Shown here in pieces: positions 26,402 through 37,234 of a stretch of DNA of 37,234 nucleotides. Under the pieces are notes generated by a model. That model was not told the origin of the DNA. It worked only from the letters and a program-made list of their open reading frames with translations, and searched no databases. A program made the translations under genes and the position numbers. Within the stretch, counting starts at the first letter, position 1, and every line of letters begins with the position of its first letter. The stretch is from Wuchereria bancrofti (lineage: Eukaryota; Nematoda; Chromadorea; Rhabditida; Onchocercidae), in assembly GCA_005281725.1 (NCBI GenBank), contig SSBO01000028.1, positions 1 to 37,234 of the forward strand, given 5' to 3'.

Positions 26402-27801
26402 GTTAGTTTATACAGTTAGTTTACATTTTTATTAATTCATAATTAATTCCTTAAACAATGATAAAATTTTAAAGGAATAATTTGAAATTTCTTATAAAAT
26501 TTAGTAATTATAAGAGCGTTCTTATACAATTTTAATAATAAGTTTTAATAATATTAATAAGTTTAGTAATGTATAATTTTTAACAATAATATTTTAAGAT
26601 ACAGCTGTTTATTGAAATTCATTTCTTCAACTTTAGTTTACATTTTATTAATTCATAATTAATTCCTTAAACAATGATAAATTTTTAAAGGAATAATTTG
26701 AAATTNCTTTGTATCGTAAATTAAATTCCTTCTACAATATACAGTATTGTCTTAAACAACTTTTAATCTTCTTATTCTCCAAATCATCCAGTAATCCCTC
26801 CCCACTTCCTTACTAAATCATTATTATAGTTTTTCTTTCTTATGTGGTTTGGTTGGCTCAAGGGCTCTAAAACGCTTTAGCTTTATCCGCTTATGTTATA
26901 CTGTTAATTTATACTAAAGAGTTGTATCTTCAAGTGATTTATATTAATTTCTGTATTTTAAAATTTGTGGTTTAATTACTCAAGTTTGAGGTAACTAACA
27001 ATAAAATTCAAAATTAAAAATTTCGCGACAAGTTTATTCTATTTCAATATTTCATTTTCATTCATTTGTGCTAATTTAATTAAATCAATATTATAAAATC
27101 AAATTTAATTCGAAAATCAACTATTTTTCATTAATTTTTAGTAATATTATTATAATTCTGTAAGTTAAAGTATAAATAAAATTTTCTATAGAAAAAGACG
27201 AAGAAATGTATAAATTTAAATAACAATGCATATTTTACTCTAACATTTAAAAATATGCTATTTTTACATGCTATCATAAGCCAATGTTATTTTCTATGAT
27301 TTCATTCAGTGATTTGCATAAATTTTATTGTTTACTTTTATGATTCAAACCTATACAATCAATGATTGATAATTAATAGTATTATTCTATGATATCCTAT
27401 TTTTATCAATTATTTAATCTGAAAAAAAATGGAAAGAAAAAATTTCTACTTACATTTTGTGAAAATATTATTGTAATGAAAAATGATAATTTAGCATAGA
27501 TAATTTTATCTATGTTTTACTTTTTCATATATTTGTATTGTTATTTTAAAAAAGAAATTAAATGTTTAAATTTTTTCTAGGTTTTATTGATATAGCAGGA
27601 AGATTTCGTAATTTAACAACAATAGTCTTTATGGATTCGGTAGATAACCGTATCAATGGTTCCATTGGTGATTTTTGCAAAAATACTGTACAGGAACAAT
27701 TGATGTAAATAATTCATACTGTAACGAAATTTCAATTACCTGTCAATGTAAACTAGGCTATGAACTAAAACTTGATGAAATCATACAGTTAGTTTATACA
27801 G

Positions 27802-28240
27802 TTAGTTTACATTTTTATTAATTCATAATTAATTCCTTAAACAATGATAAAATTTTAAAGGAATAATTTGAAATTTCTTATAAAATTTAGTAATTATAAG
27901 AGCGTTCTTATACAATTTTAATAATAAGTTTTAATAATATTAATAAGTTTAGTAATGTATAATTTTTAACAATAATATTTTAAGATACAGCTGTTTATTG
28001 AAATTCATTTCTTCAACTTTAGTTTACATTTTATTAATTCATAATTAATTCCTTAAACAATGATAAATTTTTAAAGGAATAATTTGAAATTTCTTGTAAA
28101 ATTTTATAACAATAAGAGCTTGTTTATATAATTTTTAATAATAATCTTTAATAGCATCAATAAATTTAATAATATATAATTTTTAACAATAATATTTTAA
28201 GGTATAGTTGTTTATTGGAATTCAATTTTTCAACCCAATG
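27802..28240 (+). repeat. Diverged tandem pair of about 220 bp in intron
   Basis: 27802-28020 and 28021-28240 are two similar units, each starting AGTTTACATTTTTATTAATTC (second lacks one T) and containing CCTTAAACAATGATAAA and TAACAATAATATTTTAAG. The first unit and the start of the second are also present at 26416-26705 because of the assembly duplication. The repeat coincides with the place where the contigs failed to merge. Confidence 0.8.
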
Positions 28241-28353
28241 TGAAATGAAATGTTAAGTTTTTTAAAAATGTAATCAAGTTTTAAAAGCATTAAAACAAAT
28301 GATAACATAGTTATAATGGATGATAATACTCTTTCATATTATTTCATTTTTAG

Positions 28354-28560
28354 GGTTCATGCGTTAAAATGGAGAAAAGTAAATTTGCAAATCAAGCATC
28401 AACATTTGATGAAACAAATTTGATCGATTTTTTATTACGGAAAGATACGATCGAAAATGATACTTTTCCGGTGCTGAAAAGCACATCGTTAAAAGATGAT
28501 TCGGAAGACTTGGAACGATATTTATTTCAAATTGATAAACACTATGTACCTAACATATGA
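28354..28560 (+). CDS. Terminal exon of the Kunitz/EGF-type gene
   Basis: Open from a TTTTTAG border: GSCVKMEKSKFANQ, then LIDFLLRKDTIEND, LKDDSEDLERYLFQIDKHY, and TGA at 28558-28560. Acidic, no recognised domain, no membrane segment. It is the last open exon-like segment on this strand and has no visible defect. Belonging to the upstream gene is inferred from strand and order. Confidence 0.5.
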   Translation, partial: GSCVKMEKSKFANQASTFDETNLIDFLLRKDTIENDTFPVLKSTSLKDDSEDLERYLFQIDKHYVPNI

Positions 28561-31396
28561 TAACATATTTTGAGTCATATCTGATATTTTATCATCTCTG
28601 TACATAAGCATATTCAGCTAAAGCATATTATTCGAGATTTAAGAAAAAATTTTTAATCATTAAAAAATTATATATTAAGACCTTTTTTAATCATTAAATT
28701 AAAATATTGAAATAAAGCCATTAATTTAAAAATTAGAATAAAACAAAAATTAAAAGTCATTTCTCTCAAGTTACTAATCATAAATATAGCAATTATAACT
28801 TCTTACAATTATTTGTAAATACCATTTATTATTGAAAATCACATCAAGTATCACTTATCGCTTATCAACAGATATCAAAAAAATACTACAATAAGATTAT
28901 GATTACGTAAATTAAATAGAGAATATATTTAAGAACAACAATTGCTAATTCAATCATATTAATCCAGACATTGCAGTGATTATTTAATTATTAAATAATG
29001 AAATAATATAAAATAATCATTGTAATCAAATAATGATCAAATAATTTAGTTAAAAATGGATAAGATGACTGTTATACCAAAAAATTTATCCATCATTGAA
29101 AATTTTCACAGAAAAAAAATTTGTCAAAAGAGAACGCAAAATGCACCTCATTTCATCTAAAAATTTCCATCTGATCCAGAAATCACAACTATAGCAATTC
29201 ATTTTTTCTTACAGTGAAATGCTCATTATTCTAAATATTCTTTTCAATATGAATTTTTTTAAAACCTTAAATTTTTTCTTGAAAATATAATAATTTAGTA
29301 TTTTTGAAATTTTTTTCTCAATTATTAAATGATATTCTTGAAAATAGTTAAATGACACGTTATTGTGACCACTTATATATCTTTTAAAAAGTGAATATCC
29401 GTAGATTTTTTTAGTATAACAAATTTAATTTCGATTAGAAGAAAATTTACTTTCTGAATAATATGACTAATTTGAATGTTATAACTTATAGGAATTTTAC
29501 CTAAAAAATATTGGCTAACAACTTATTGGCTAACAACTTACATTAATCATTTTTCCTTTTTGTTGACTTTGATTGATTAATTTTTTCTTTCATTTATAGT
29601 ATTGCATTACTAAGCAATACAATAAGTGTTGATTATTATCTGTTATATTTAATCCTAAAAATTAATTAAAGATTATAAATTCAACAATTTACATATTTTA
29701 CAACTATTATTAGGAAAAAAATCTATAAATAATAATTAGCAAAATGTTAGCAATTATATTACTGTACTGATAATCATAATGTGATAACATGATTTATATG
29801 AGCTATGAGATTGCATCAAATTATCATGTTAAATTATCAGTAATAATAACTATACGAATCACCTTGAATTTTTTTTTGTTTTGCTTAATTTATGTAGTAA
29901 TATTCAAGATATCATGAATGATATATATTGTCCAATTTTCAGGTAAATTACGGAGAAGAAATCAATATTNATGTACCTAACATATGATAACATATTTTGA
30001 GTCATATCTGATATTTTATCATCTCTGTACATAAGCATATTCAGCTAAAGCATATTATTCGAGATTTAAGAAAAAATTTTTAATCATTAAAAAATTATAT
30101 ATTAAGACCTTTTTTAATCATTAAATTAAAATATTGAAATAAAGCCATTAATTTAAAAATTAGAATAAAACAAAAATTAAAAGTCATTTCTCTCAAGTTA
30201 CTAATCATAAATATAGCAATTATAACTTCTTACAATTATTTGTAAATACCATTTATTATTGAAAATCACATCAAGTATCACTTATCGCTTATCAACAGAT
30301 ATCAAAAAAATACTACAATAAGATTATGATTACGTAAATTAAATAGAGAATATATTTAAGAACAACAATTGCTAATTCAATCATATTAATCCAGACATTG
30401 CAGTGATTATTTAATTATTAAATAATGAAATAATATAAAATAATCATTGTAATCAAATAATGATCAAATAATTTAGTTAAAAATGGATAAGATGACTGTT
30501 ATACCAAAAAATTTATCCATCATTGAAAATTTTCACAGAAAAAAAATTTGTCAAAAGAGAACGCAAAATGCACCTCATTTCATCTAAAAATTTCCATCTG
30601 ATCCAGAAATCACAACTATAGCAATTCATTTTTTCTTACAGTGAAATGCTCATTATTCTAAATATTCTTTTCAATATGAATTTTTTTAAAACCTTAAATT
30701 TTTTCTTGAAAATATAATAATTTAGTATTTTTGAAATTTTTTTCTCAATTATTAAATGATATTCTTGAAAATAGTTAAATGACACGTTATTGTGACCACT
30801 TATATATCTTTTAAAAAGTGAATATCCGTAGATTTTTTTAGTATAACAAATTTAATTTCGATTAGAAGAAAATTTACTTTCTGAATAATATGACTAATTT
30901 GAATGTTATAACTTATAGGAATTTTACCTAAAAAATATTGGCTAACAACTTATTGGCTAACAACTTACATTAATCATTTTTCCTTTTTGTTGACTTTGAT
31001 TGATTAATTTTTTCTTTCATTTATAGTATTGCATTACTAAGCAATACAATAAGTGTTGATTATTATCTGTTATATTTAATCCTAAAAATTAATTAAAGAT
31101 TATAAATTCAACAATTTACATATTTTACAACTATTATTAGGAAAAAAATCTATAAATAATAATTAGCAAAATGTTAGCAATTATATTACTGTACTGATAA
31201 TCATAATGTGATAACATGATTTATATGAGCTATGAGATTGCATCAAATTATCATGTTAAATTATCAGTAATAATAACTATACGAATCACCTTGAATTTTT
31301 TTTTGTTTTGCTTAATTTATGTAGTAATATTCAAGATATCATGAATGATATATATTGTCCAATTTTCAGGTAAATTACGGAGAAGAAATCAATATT
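28544..31396. repeat. Exact 1426-bp direct duplication around the N at 29970; otherwise non-coding
   Basis: 28544-29969 recurs at 29971-31396 (offset 1427) with no difference noticed. Apart from the last 17 bases of the terminal exon at its start, the block is AT-rich and shows no exon. Confidence 0.95.
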
Positions 31397-31599
31397 AAGA
31401 AATCTTTTTTCTTAGTTTTTAATATTCAAATAGAATATTTTTATATTTATAAAATTTCGTGAAAATTTTAATTTTAATCATATGTCCATAAAAGTTAGCA
31501 TTCATTTGTATTATTGAATAGCATTGTGGTTTCTTTTTGTCTTGTTTTGCACTCAAAACTTGTCAGACTATGAGTGGTTAAAATTTAATTTATTATTTA

Positions 31600-31914
31600 C
31601 ATAAAAATATTATCATTCTTTCAAAAATTTTCTTAAATATACCATTTCTTTATTTTTCTTTTTTTCTTATTTTTTCTTTAAAATAATTGTAAAAAATTAA
31701 TTCATAATTAAATTTAACAATGTTGACACCATAAAACACCAAACATTGGTACATTTNCATAAAAATATTATCATTCTTTCAAAAATTTTCTTAAATATAC
31801 CATTTCTTTATTTTTCTTTTTTTCTTATTTTTTCTTTAAAATAATTGTAAAAAATTAATTCATAATTAAATTTAACAATGTTGACACCATAAAACACCAA
31901 ACATTGGTACATTT
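31600..31914. repeat. Exact 157-bp direct duplication around the N at 31757
   Basis: 31600-31756 recurs at 31758-31914. The second copy contains the 3' end of the minus-strand gene below; the first copy therefore repeats that gene's last bases. Confidence 0.95.
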
Positions 31915-32701
31915 GACATTTTTAAACCATCCTTTATAGTAATATAAACATGTGGCTGCAATTTAAACAATTCAAGTGATAGACTTTCCATTTTAAATTT
32001 CTTATGATCGGTAATTTTCCACATCGGTGATGATAGATTACTTCGTTTCATCAGCTCCCATACATAAAAATGCCAATTCTTCTCATCACACTGTGAACGT
32101 TTCACCTGAAAATATACAATTTTTTGTCTTTGTAAGAATTTTATCATCAAAAATAAACAAAAAAAAAGAGCGGAATATCAAAATTAATTGACAAATTAAT
32201 CATATAATTTCAATTTGTTTATTCTATGCAGTAATATTGCTGTTATTAGTTGAATAAATTAACTTTAATCCTTCTAACTCTTTCTCTTTTCAATATTAAT
32301 TTGAAATTATTACAATACTATTACTTATGATTGATTATTTTATTTTCTCATAAACTTTGATAATATTAGTCATATGTAATTATTAGGAATCTCAGTTATC
32401 ATTTTTTTCTTGTCTATTTTTTCTTATTTCTTGCTTGTTAGTAAAAGTATTAATTAATAAAATGAGAAATATAAAAAGCTAATATGGAAAATATAATAAT
32501 TATTTAATGAACCATCCAATTTCTTAGCCGTTTTTTCTGCTACAATAATTAGATCACTCCAATATTTTACCGATCCCGCCGAAAAATGAAATTGAAAGGG
32601 TTTTTCAGCATCAGATTTTAATCGAATTTCAATATCATATGCTTCTACTAGTATTAACATCAGAAGAAATAAGACGAAGCAAAATCGATTGACATGCCAT
32701 T
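31872..32701 (-). CDS. Possible small secreted protein, two exons
   Basis: I do not recognise the family. Exon 2 (31872-32105) follows a TTTTCAG border and encodes 77 residues, VKRSQCDEKNWHFYVWELMK to FGVLWCQHC, with two Cys at the very end. Exon 1 (about 32513-32701) encodes a hydrophobic signal-like stretch (FCFVLFLLMLILVEA) followed by YDIEIRLKSDAEKPFQFHF and VKYWSDLIIVAEKTAKKLDG. The likely start ATG (32691-32693) is in another frame than the hydrophobic segment, and the exon 1 donor (phase 1) does not match exon 2 (phase 0). There is thus a frameshift or a missed exon, perhaps decay as in its neighbours. Extracellular location is inferred only from the hydrophobic start. Confidence 0.45.
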
Positions 32702-34345
32702 TTGCAAATTGCTGAGAAATTTAATTTCAAAATGGAAATTTCAGAAGATTGTTCTCGAAATGAATAAAATAGTTCGATTTTAACAAGATTTTAGACAAAG
32801 CTTCCTGGTAATCACTCTCTGGATTAAAGCACTTTCTATTCCCGATCAATTAATCGGTTTAATAAATCGATTCACAATCGTCAAATTACGATTCAAATCC
32901 CCTAATGAATCATTTTTCAACTAATTAAATTTTACAAAACAAATTTTAGTTGGATGAAAAATTTGAAATGCCAATAATTGAATCGCTTAATATCGTTAAA
33001 TATTATTAAAGACAAACGATAATTTCACAGCTGAAAACAAAAAAAAAAGATTCTAACAGCGCTAAACATTCGCATTTAAGCATTAGCACTTGTTCTACCA
33101 GAAAACCGGTTTCATTCCTCGGAATGGCAACATTGAAAAAGTACATATTCACGATATAAGTTAATTGATGAGTAGATTTGGTATCAAAAAATGGTAAAAT
33201 ATTCCAGTATTACTGATAATTCTTCCATTATTGAAATCTATTTTTCGTTTAATTTTTGTTTAAATGCCTTTTTTTTGTAAATGTATGAATGATCCTTAAG
33301 TTATTTGTACAACGAACAAAAGAAATATTGTTATTATAGAGAATTTGGTTAAAATTTCGAGAAAAAAGGACAAATAAAAAAGAGTTAACTTTACTTGCAA
33401 ATTATTTTTACTTTCATTAATCTTCCATAATGTTCAAATTTGTGACGGAACAGAGATTAAATTATAATCTCGTAAGAAACGCGAATCAATGGCGTAAGAG
33501 ACGTGAAAGTGTAGGGAAGAACCGATGCATCGAATGATCGATCAAAAAAATCAATAAGAAAAAAAACCGAGAAGAAAGTGGTAGATACGATTAGCTAAAA
33601 GAATGAGTAATTTGGAATATTGGTTAGAAAGAGGATAGTGGCAGAAGTGTGGAAGTATAGAATTCACAATTTTTGCATAAATTTTACAATTTGATGTTTA
33701 CAGTTTGCATAAATTTGATATTACAAAAGAAAATTGTAAAATATATTCCAACCACTATCGTTAATACATATAATTGTTTTGTATTTTGCAAACTTGTTGT
33801 ACAACTCTAACTTATTCTATATTTTTGTGATTCTTTAAAAGTTTTTGTAAATGTGATTTATTTAAGCTTTAGGTCATTTTGTAAGAAAGATTGGTAAAAG
33901 TTTACACGTCAAGTTTTTATCAAACAAAAATTAGTATTATATAAATAAAGGCACCAAATAAAGGCTTTATATGCGAAGGTGAATAATATACAATATAAAA
34001 AAGAACTTATACAGTTGAAAGTCTAAAGAGTAGAGATTATTTTATTCCATACCAGTCAAGAACAAGTCGTCAGAAATATTTATTGAAATTGGACAAACAT
34101 TTAACAAATAAGAAAAGTAACCGAGAGTTTGTCAAATTAATTATGAATTGGGAAAATCGAAAAAAAATGCGGAAAAAATATGAAAATTCATTTTCTAAGA
34201 TAATTTAAAAATGTTGCTTCAAAACATAACTTTAATCGTTCATAGCAAACATTTCATATTCCTAATGCCTTGGATAACATGAATATAATAATAAATATAA
34301 GTGTACAAATTAAATATTTTACGAAAGAATGTTTTTGAATAGAAT
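32702..34345. other. AT-rich intergenic DNA
   Basis: No exon, repeat array or RNA gene is seen between the small secreted protein and the end of unc-45. Confidence 0.5.
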
Positions 34346-36944
34346 TTATTCCTCCGATACTGTAGAAATGCCAGTATTTCGTTCATAAATCTCACTATCT
34401 ATTGGCCGAATAATACCCCATTTTATGACCGCATCTAAAGCTCGCTTTTTTTTCCAATTTTGTTATCACAATCAGTATACGAAAGATTTCACTCTGCAAA
34501 GAAATACCAACTTTTTATCAGCATCAAATTCATTTGACTTGCAAGTCATATCAGTTTAAACTTAAATTGAATTCCGTAATCGATTCTTACAAAAATATTT
34601 TCATTGGTGTAATGGTAGAGTTGTTTTTAGGAAAAAAAAGCCAATAAAGGTGTTCAAGCATTTAATCAAACAGTCAAAATTCTAATAGTTCAGAAATATC
34701 TCGAAACTTATGGCAACAATTTCACAGGCAACTTTTTCTGACGATTGCACCATATTTGCAATACCAATTAAATCTCAATGTTTCCAGACATGCAAATATC
34801 CTTCAAAACTTCAGGCCAACTTTTCATCTCATCAGTAATTCGCTGACACGCCTCTTTCTGTTAAAATTGCAAAGCCGGTAGATGATGCAAGCGCTAAACG
34901 TTCATCTTCTTCTGTACTGTACAACACCCACAATTTCAATTTATCGGTACCGCTAAACACTAAAGATTTACCTACAAAATAATTTCAAATTTTATAATTG
35001 AAAATTTGCATGAGATTTGAGTTTTCTAAAAATCTCAATTTCATTACCATTGCAGACAAATACAATATCATCCATAATAAGAGATTAGGTTTACTAAACA
35101 ATTGTTGACAATTTTTACACTCTAAGAACTTGAAGTGTAGAGAAGAGCGGAACGGACTTAATTAGTTATTAATAACCTGAAATACTGCATCTCATAGATT
35201 GAATAACCATTAAATTACGATTTAAAAAAAAGGAATCCGAATAATTTCTTTGAAAAAATCACCAGAAAACAATAAATTAGGAAGTAATTCAGCAGCTGCT
35301 GAACGAAATATGATCTGTCATAAACCAGTACTCTTCTGCTTTCGATACGACTCTTTGATCATTCGACGACGAACCGAATCACTCATGCTTGCCTACGATT
35401 TTTTTTTTTATTAATAAGATTAAACTATAAAGAGATGAAAAATAACGGTAGGTTATCATCCAAACAAAGAATTGAATTCAAAAAAAAAATAAATATAAAT
35501 AAATAAATACTGTCTGAATTTAATTAGTCAAGCTTAAACTTGATGGACAAAAATTTTTATATACAGTTTTAACATGAGTAATTTTGCAGACAAATAGCAA
35601 TTCTTATAATAACTGAATCTAAAAAAAAACAATTCTTTTATTAGCAACTCAATGAACCAACTAAAAATAATCGAAGAATTATCGTACTTATTAAGTGTAG
35701 ACTGCATGGTTACGTAATAATATCGGTCTATTTTTTTTTCACGGCGACGCAACTGTATAACAATGTGGCCGTACCATGGTTAAATCTATCTGATTCAATC
35801 ATTGTTGAAAATTAAGCTACCAGGTTTGTTAATGTTAATAGTGCATCGTAGTTTGACCTTTCATCAATATCAAGATGTAGTAGTCCAATCAAAGGTCGCA
35901 TTACTTCATATGCTCGCTGTCCAGGGAAAGCCACTGAGGGACTAACCTGAATATGGAAATATTCTTTGCAAAGTTTTCTTTTTTTTCCTCTGCAATCTAT
36001 TGAGTAAGTATTAAAAGTCAAAAATAAATATGGTAACCTGTGATTCGAGTCTTGCTCTTGCTATTACATGTCCCTCTGATGTTGCATTTTTTTTGTTAAA
36101 TATAGGCAAAGCTGAAATAAAGTCAGATATACAAATAATTACAAACTTCAGTTTTAGAGATGACTGTAATACAGATACTTACTTGAAGAAAGTATGAAGC
36201 CTCTCTTTGAAAATTTGTCGTCGTATGTCAAAAACCACATCATCATATAGTCGTGCCAAACAAACCTCCAAATGCTGTCGCGTTTCAGCAGTAATGTGTT
36301 TCAGCAGTGGATTTCACGCTGTTCCGGTATTTGGGTTGAAACATGCATCAATTTGAGAAGACCTGTCAAATTTATTACTAAAAATATGAAAACTAATCTT
36401 ATTCCTATAAATTACTTCATAATTTTTCATTTTTTATGAATATCAAATTAAAAGATACATACAGAGTTGCAAAACAGTCACTTTATATTGATCCAAAATA
36501 AATTTAAACGAATTCTATCTAATGTTTCCTCAGTGATTCTTATTTCCTATTGAAATCAATATCAGTAGATCATCATCTGGTCAATACCATCTTTCAAAGT
36601 ACTTAATTCTTTGATGTTAAAATAACTTGACAAAGAAACTTTACATACGTACTGCGATCACTTTTAAACAATGATTCACAATACATTTGCCGAATCATTT
36701 CATCAAATGTTACTTTTACTGAGTTACTTGTTATTAACTTATAATTAAATAGTACAACAGTCCAGAAATTAATCTCTATCTTCGACAAATCTCCAACTCC
36801 AACTACGCGGTAATCTACCATCCATATGCATCAAATTTTTCAGCAAAAGATCAATGGCCGTATCACGTGGTGGTGCTGCTACATTTACATCAGTCAGCAT
36901 TTCTTCCAGTTCCAAAATTAATCATACTATGTATATTTCCTTAG
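34346..36944 (-). pseudogene. unc-45: unc-45 (myosin chaperone) C-terminal half, decayed
   Basis: UNC-45 is a TPR/UCS chaperone that folds and assembles muscle myosin. Exons of its central and UCS region run right to left. 36774-36944 reads LELEEMLTDVNVAAPPRD and MDGRLPRSWSWRFVEDR. 36183-36362 reads LLKLMHVSTQIPEQ, TAETRQHLEVCLARLYDD. Next come 36038-36111 and the intact 35821-35946 (VAFPGQRAYEVMRPLIGLLH, ALLTLTNL). From 35392: ASMSDSVRRRMIKE. From 34971: GTDKLKLWVLYSTEEDERLA, EACQRITDEMKSWPEVL. From 34493: ALDAVIKWGIIRPID and TAA at 34346-34348. Defects: in-frame TGA at 36922-36924, donor of 36774 reads AT not GT, and frameshifts in at least five exons (near 36290, 36111, 35350, 34850, 34450), some at A-runs. 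The N-terminal half is missing; a BEL1-type LTR ends about 190 bp upstream of the first clear exon. Confidence 0.82.
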
Positions 36945-37135
36945 CTGGAAAAGTTTGAATTTAAAGGGATATCAAAAATTAACAGTTAATATGTCGGTAG
37001 ATGTAAACTTAAGATGAGTAAATGAAAAATTAGTAGCGAAGTAGTAGCCCTCAGAAGTAAGTTCAACTGAATGTTAAATTTACCTTCACGAATTTCAGCC
37101 TTATTTCTTTTTCTTGATTCATTTTAGCTAATGCA

Positions 37136-37234
37136 TTTGTAAAAACAAATTTAATAACCCTTTCTTACTGCTCTGCTTCCTTGCGAAACAAAGTAGGTTT
37201 CCTTCCTTGACAGTTCAGATCGCTGACTTCTTTG
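37136..37234 (-). mobile_element. End of a second BEL1-family LTR, opposite orientation
   Basis: The reverse complement equals 5672-5770 at all 99 positions. It is the terminal part of the LTR (U5 side) of an element lying beyond the right edge. Identity stops exactly at the LTR end, where unc-45 flanking sequence begins. Confidence 0.93.

Larger units (their letters stand above)
25321..28091. repeat. 1385-bp direct duplication around the N at 26706
   Basis: 25321-26705 recurs at 26707-28091 (offset 1386). The only differences noticed are about five substitutions, all in the LTR part; the rest appears identical. This again fits an unmerged overlap, with the LTR bases perhaps drawn from reads of other LTR copies. 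Confidence 0.92.
21198..28560 (+). pseudogene. Secreted Kunitz / cysteine-rich / EGF-like protein gene, decayed
   Basis: Exons read in one direction resemble the multi-domain extracellular Kunitz proteins common in nematodes. In order: Kunitz (21198-21398), lustrin-type cysteine-rich module (21648-21767), second Kunitz start (from 22116), EGF-like (24995-25154), second EGF-like (26195-26401) and a terminal acidic exon (28354-28560). Three of the six carry a frameshift and two an in-frame stop, so no intact protein can be read, while intron-exon borders are largely kept. An LTR sits in the intron between the EGF exons. The first three exons and the second EGF exon appear twice because of duplications around 22379 and 26706. 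That all exons belong to one gene is inferred from order, strand and domain type. Confidence 0.6.

Noticed and set aside
29600..29625. Small hairpin GTATTGC/GCAATAC as a terminator or small RNA
   Set aside because: A seven-base stem in AT-rich DNA is expected by chance, and it lies in an artificially duplicated block.
37084..37135. Additional unc-45 exon (NALAKMNQEKEIRLKFVK) just after the LTR end
   Set aside because: It is open and ends at a GTAAAT donor, but its phase does not fit the next exon and the match to UNC-45 is not clear, so it was not listed as an exon.

Overview
The window looks like nuclear DNA of a parasitic, probably filarial or other spirurid, nematode. It is AT-rich, with short exons split by small GT-AG introns. 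The best-recognised genes are metazoan (an UNC-45 myosin chaperone, a WBP4/FBP21-type splicing factor, an EEIG1/FAM102 NT-C2 protein, a Kunitz/cysteine-rich/EGF secreted protein). The nematode spliced-leader SL1 exon also occurs in it, but inside retrotransposon LTRs rather than in an SL RNA gene.

Layout. 1-5768: the 3' part of a BEL/Pao LTR retrotransposon (BEL1) with a 1690-codon Gag-Pol frame and a 3' LTR. 5769-8355: the 3' remainder of a different, decayed BEL/Pao element (BEL2), cut inside its integrase at the point where BEL1 ends and carrying a broken env-like frame and its own LTR; BEL1 therefore appears nested in BEL2. 8356-11640: exons of one or two unrecognised genes. 12229-12364: a locally GC-richer, foldable stretch. 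12471-16619: a decayed, intron-containing WBP4 homologue. 17037-17396: a (GATT)n array. 19265-20058: three clean exons of an EEIG1/FAM102 NT-C2 protein. 21198-28560: a decayed secreted protein gene (Kunitz, cysteine-rich, EGF-like modules) with a solo LTR in one intron. 31872-32701 (minus): a small, possibly secreted protein. 34346-36944 (minus): a decayed unc-45. 37136-37234: the end of a second BEL1-family LTR on the minus strand, identical over 99 bases to the end of the first.

Two themes stand out. First, two related LTRs carry a perfect 22-nt SL1 exon followed by GT, just downstream of a TATA-like element and about 10 nt upstream of AATAAA, so SL1 sits where the R region (the 5' end of the element RNA) should begin. 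Second, most host genes here are unprocessed copies with introns but with frameshifts, in-frame stops or lost splice sites, as expected of a degenerating, poorly recombining, repeat-rich region (for example Y-linked), although draft-assembly error contributes.

Assembly caution: five single-N positions (14020, 22379, 26706, 29970, 31757) each separate two directly repeated blocks of 157 to about 1600 bp. These look like unmerged contig overlaps, so the true locus is probably about 31 kb. Genes within these blocks are listed once with their duplicate coordinates.
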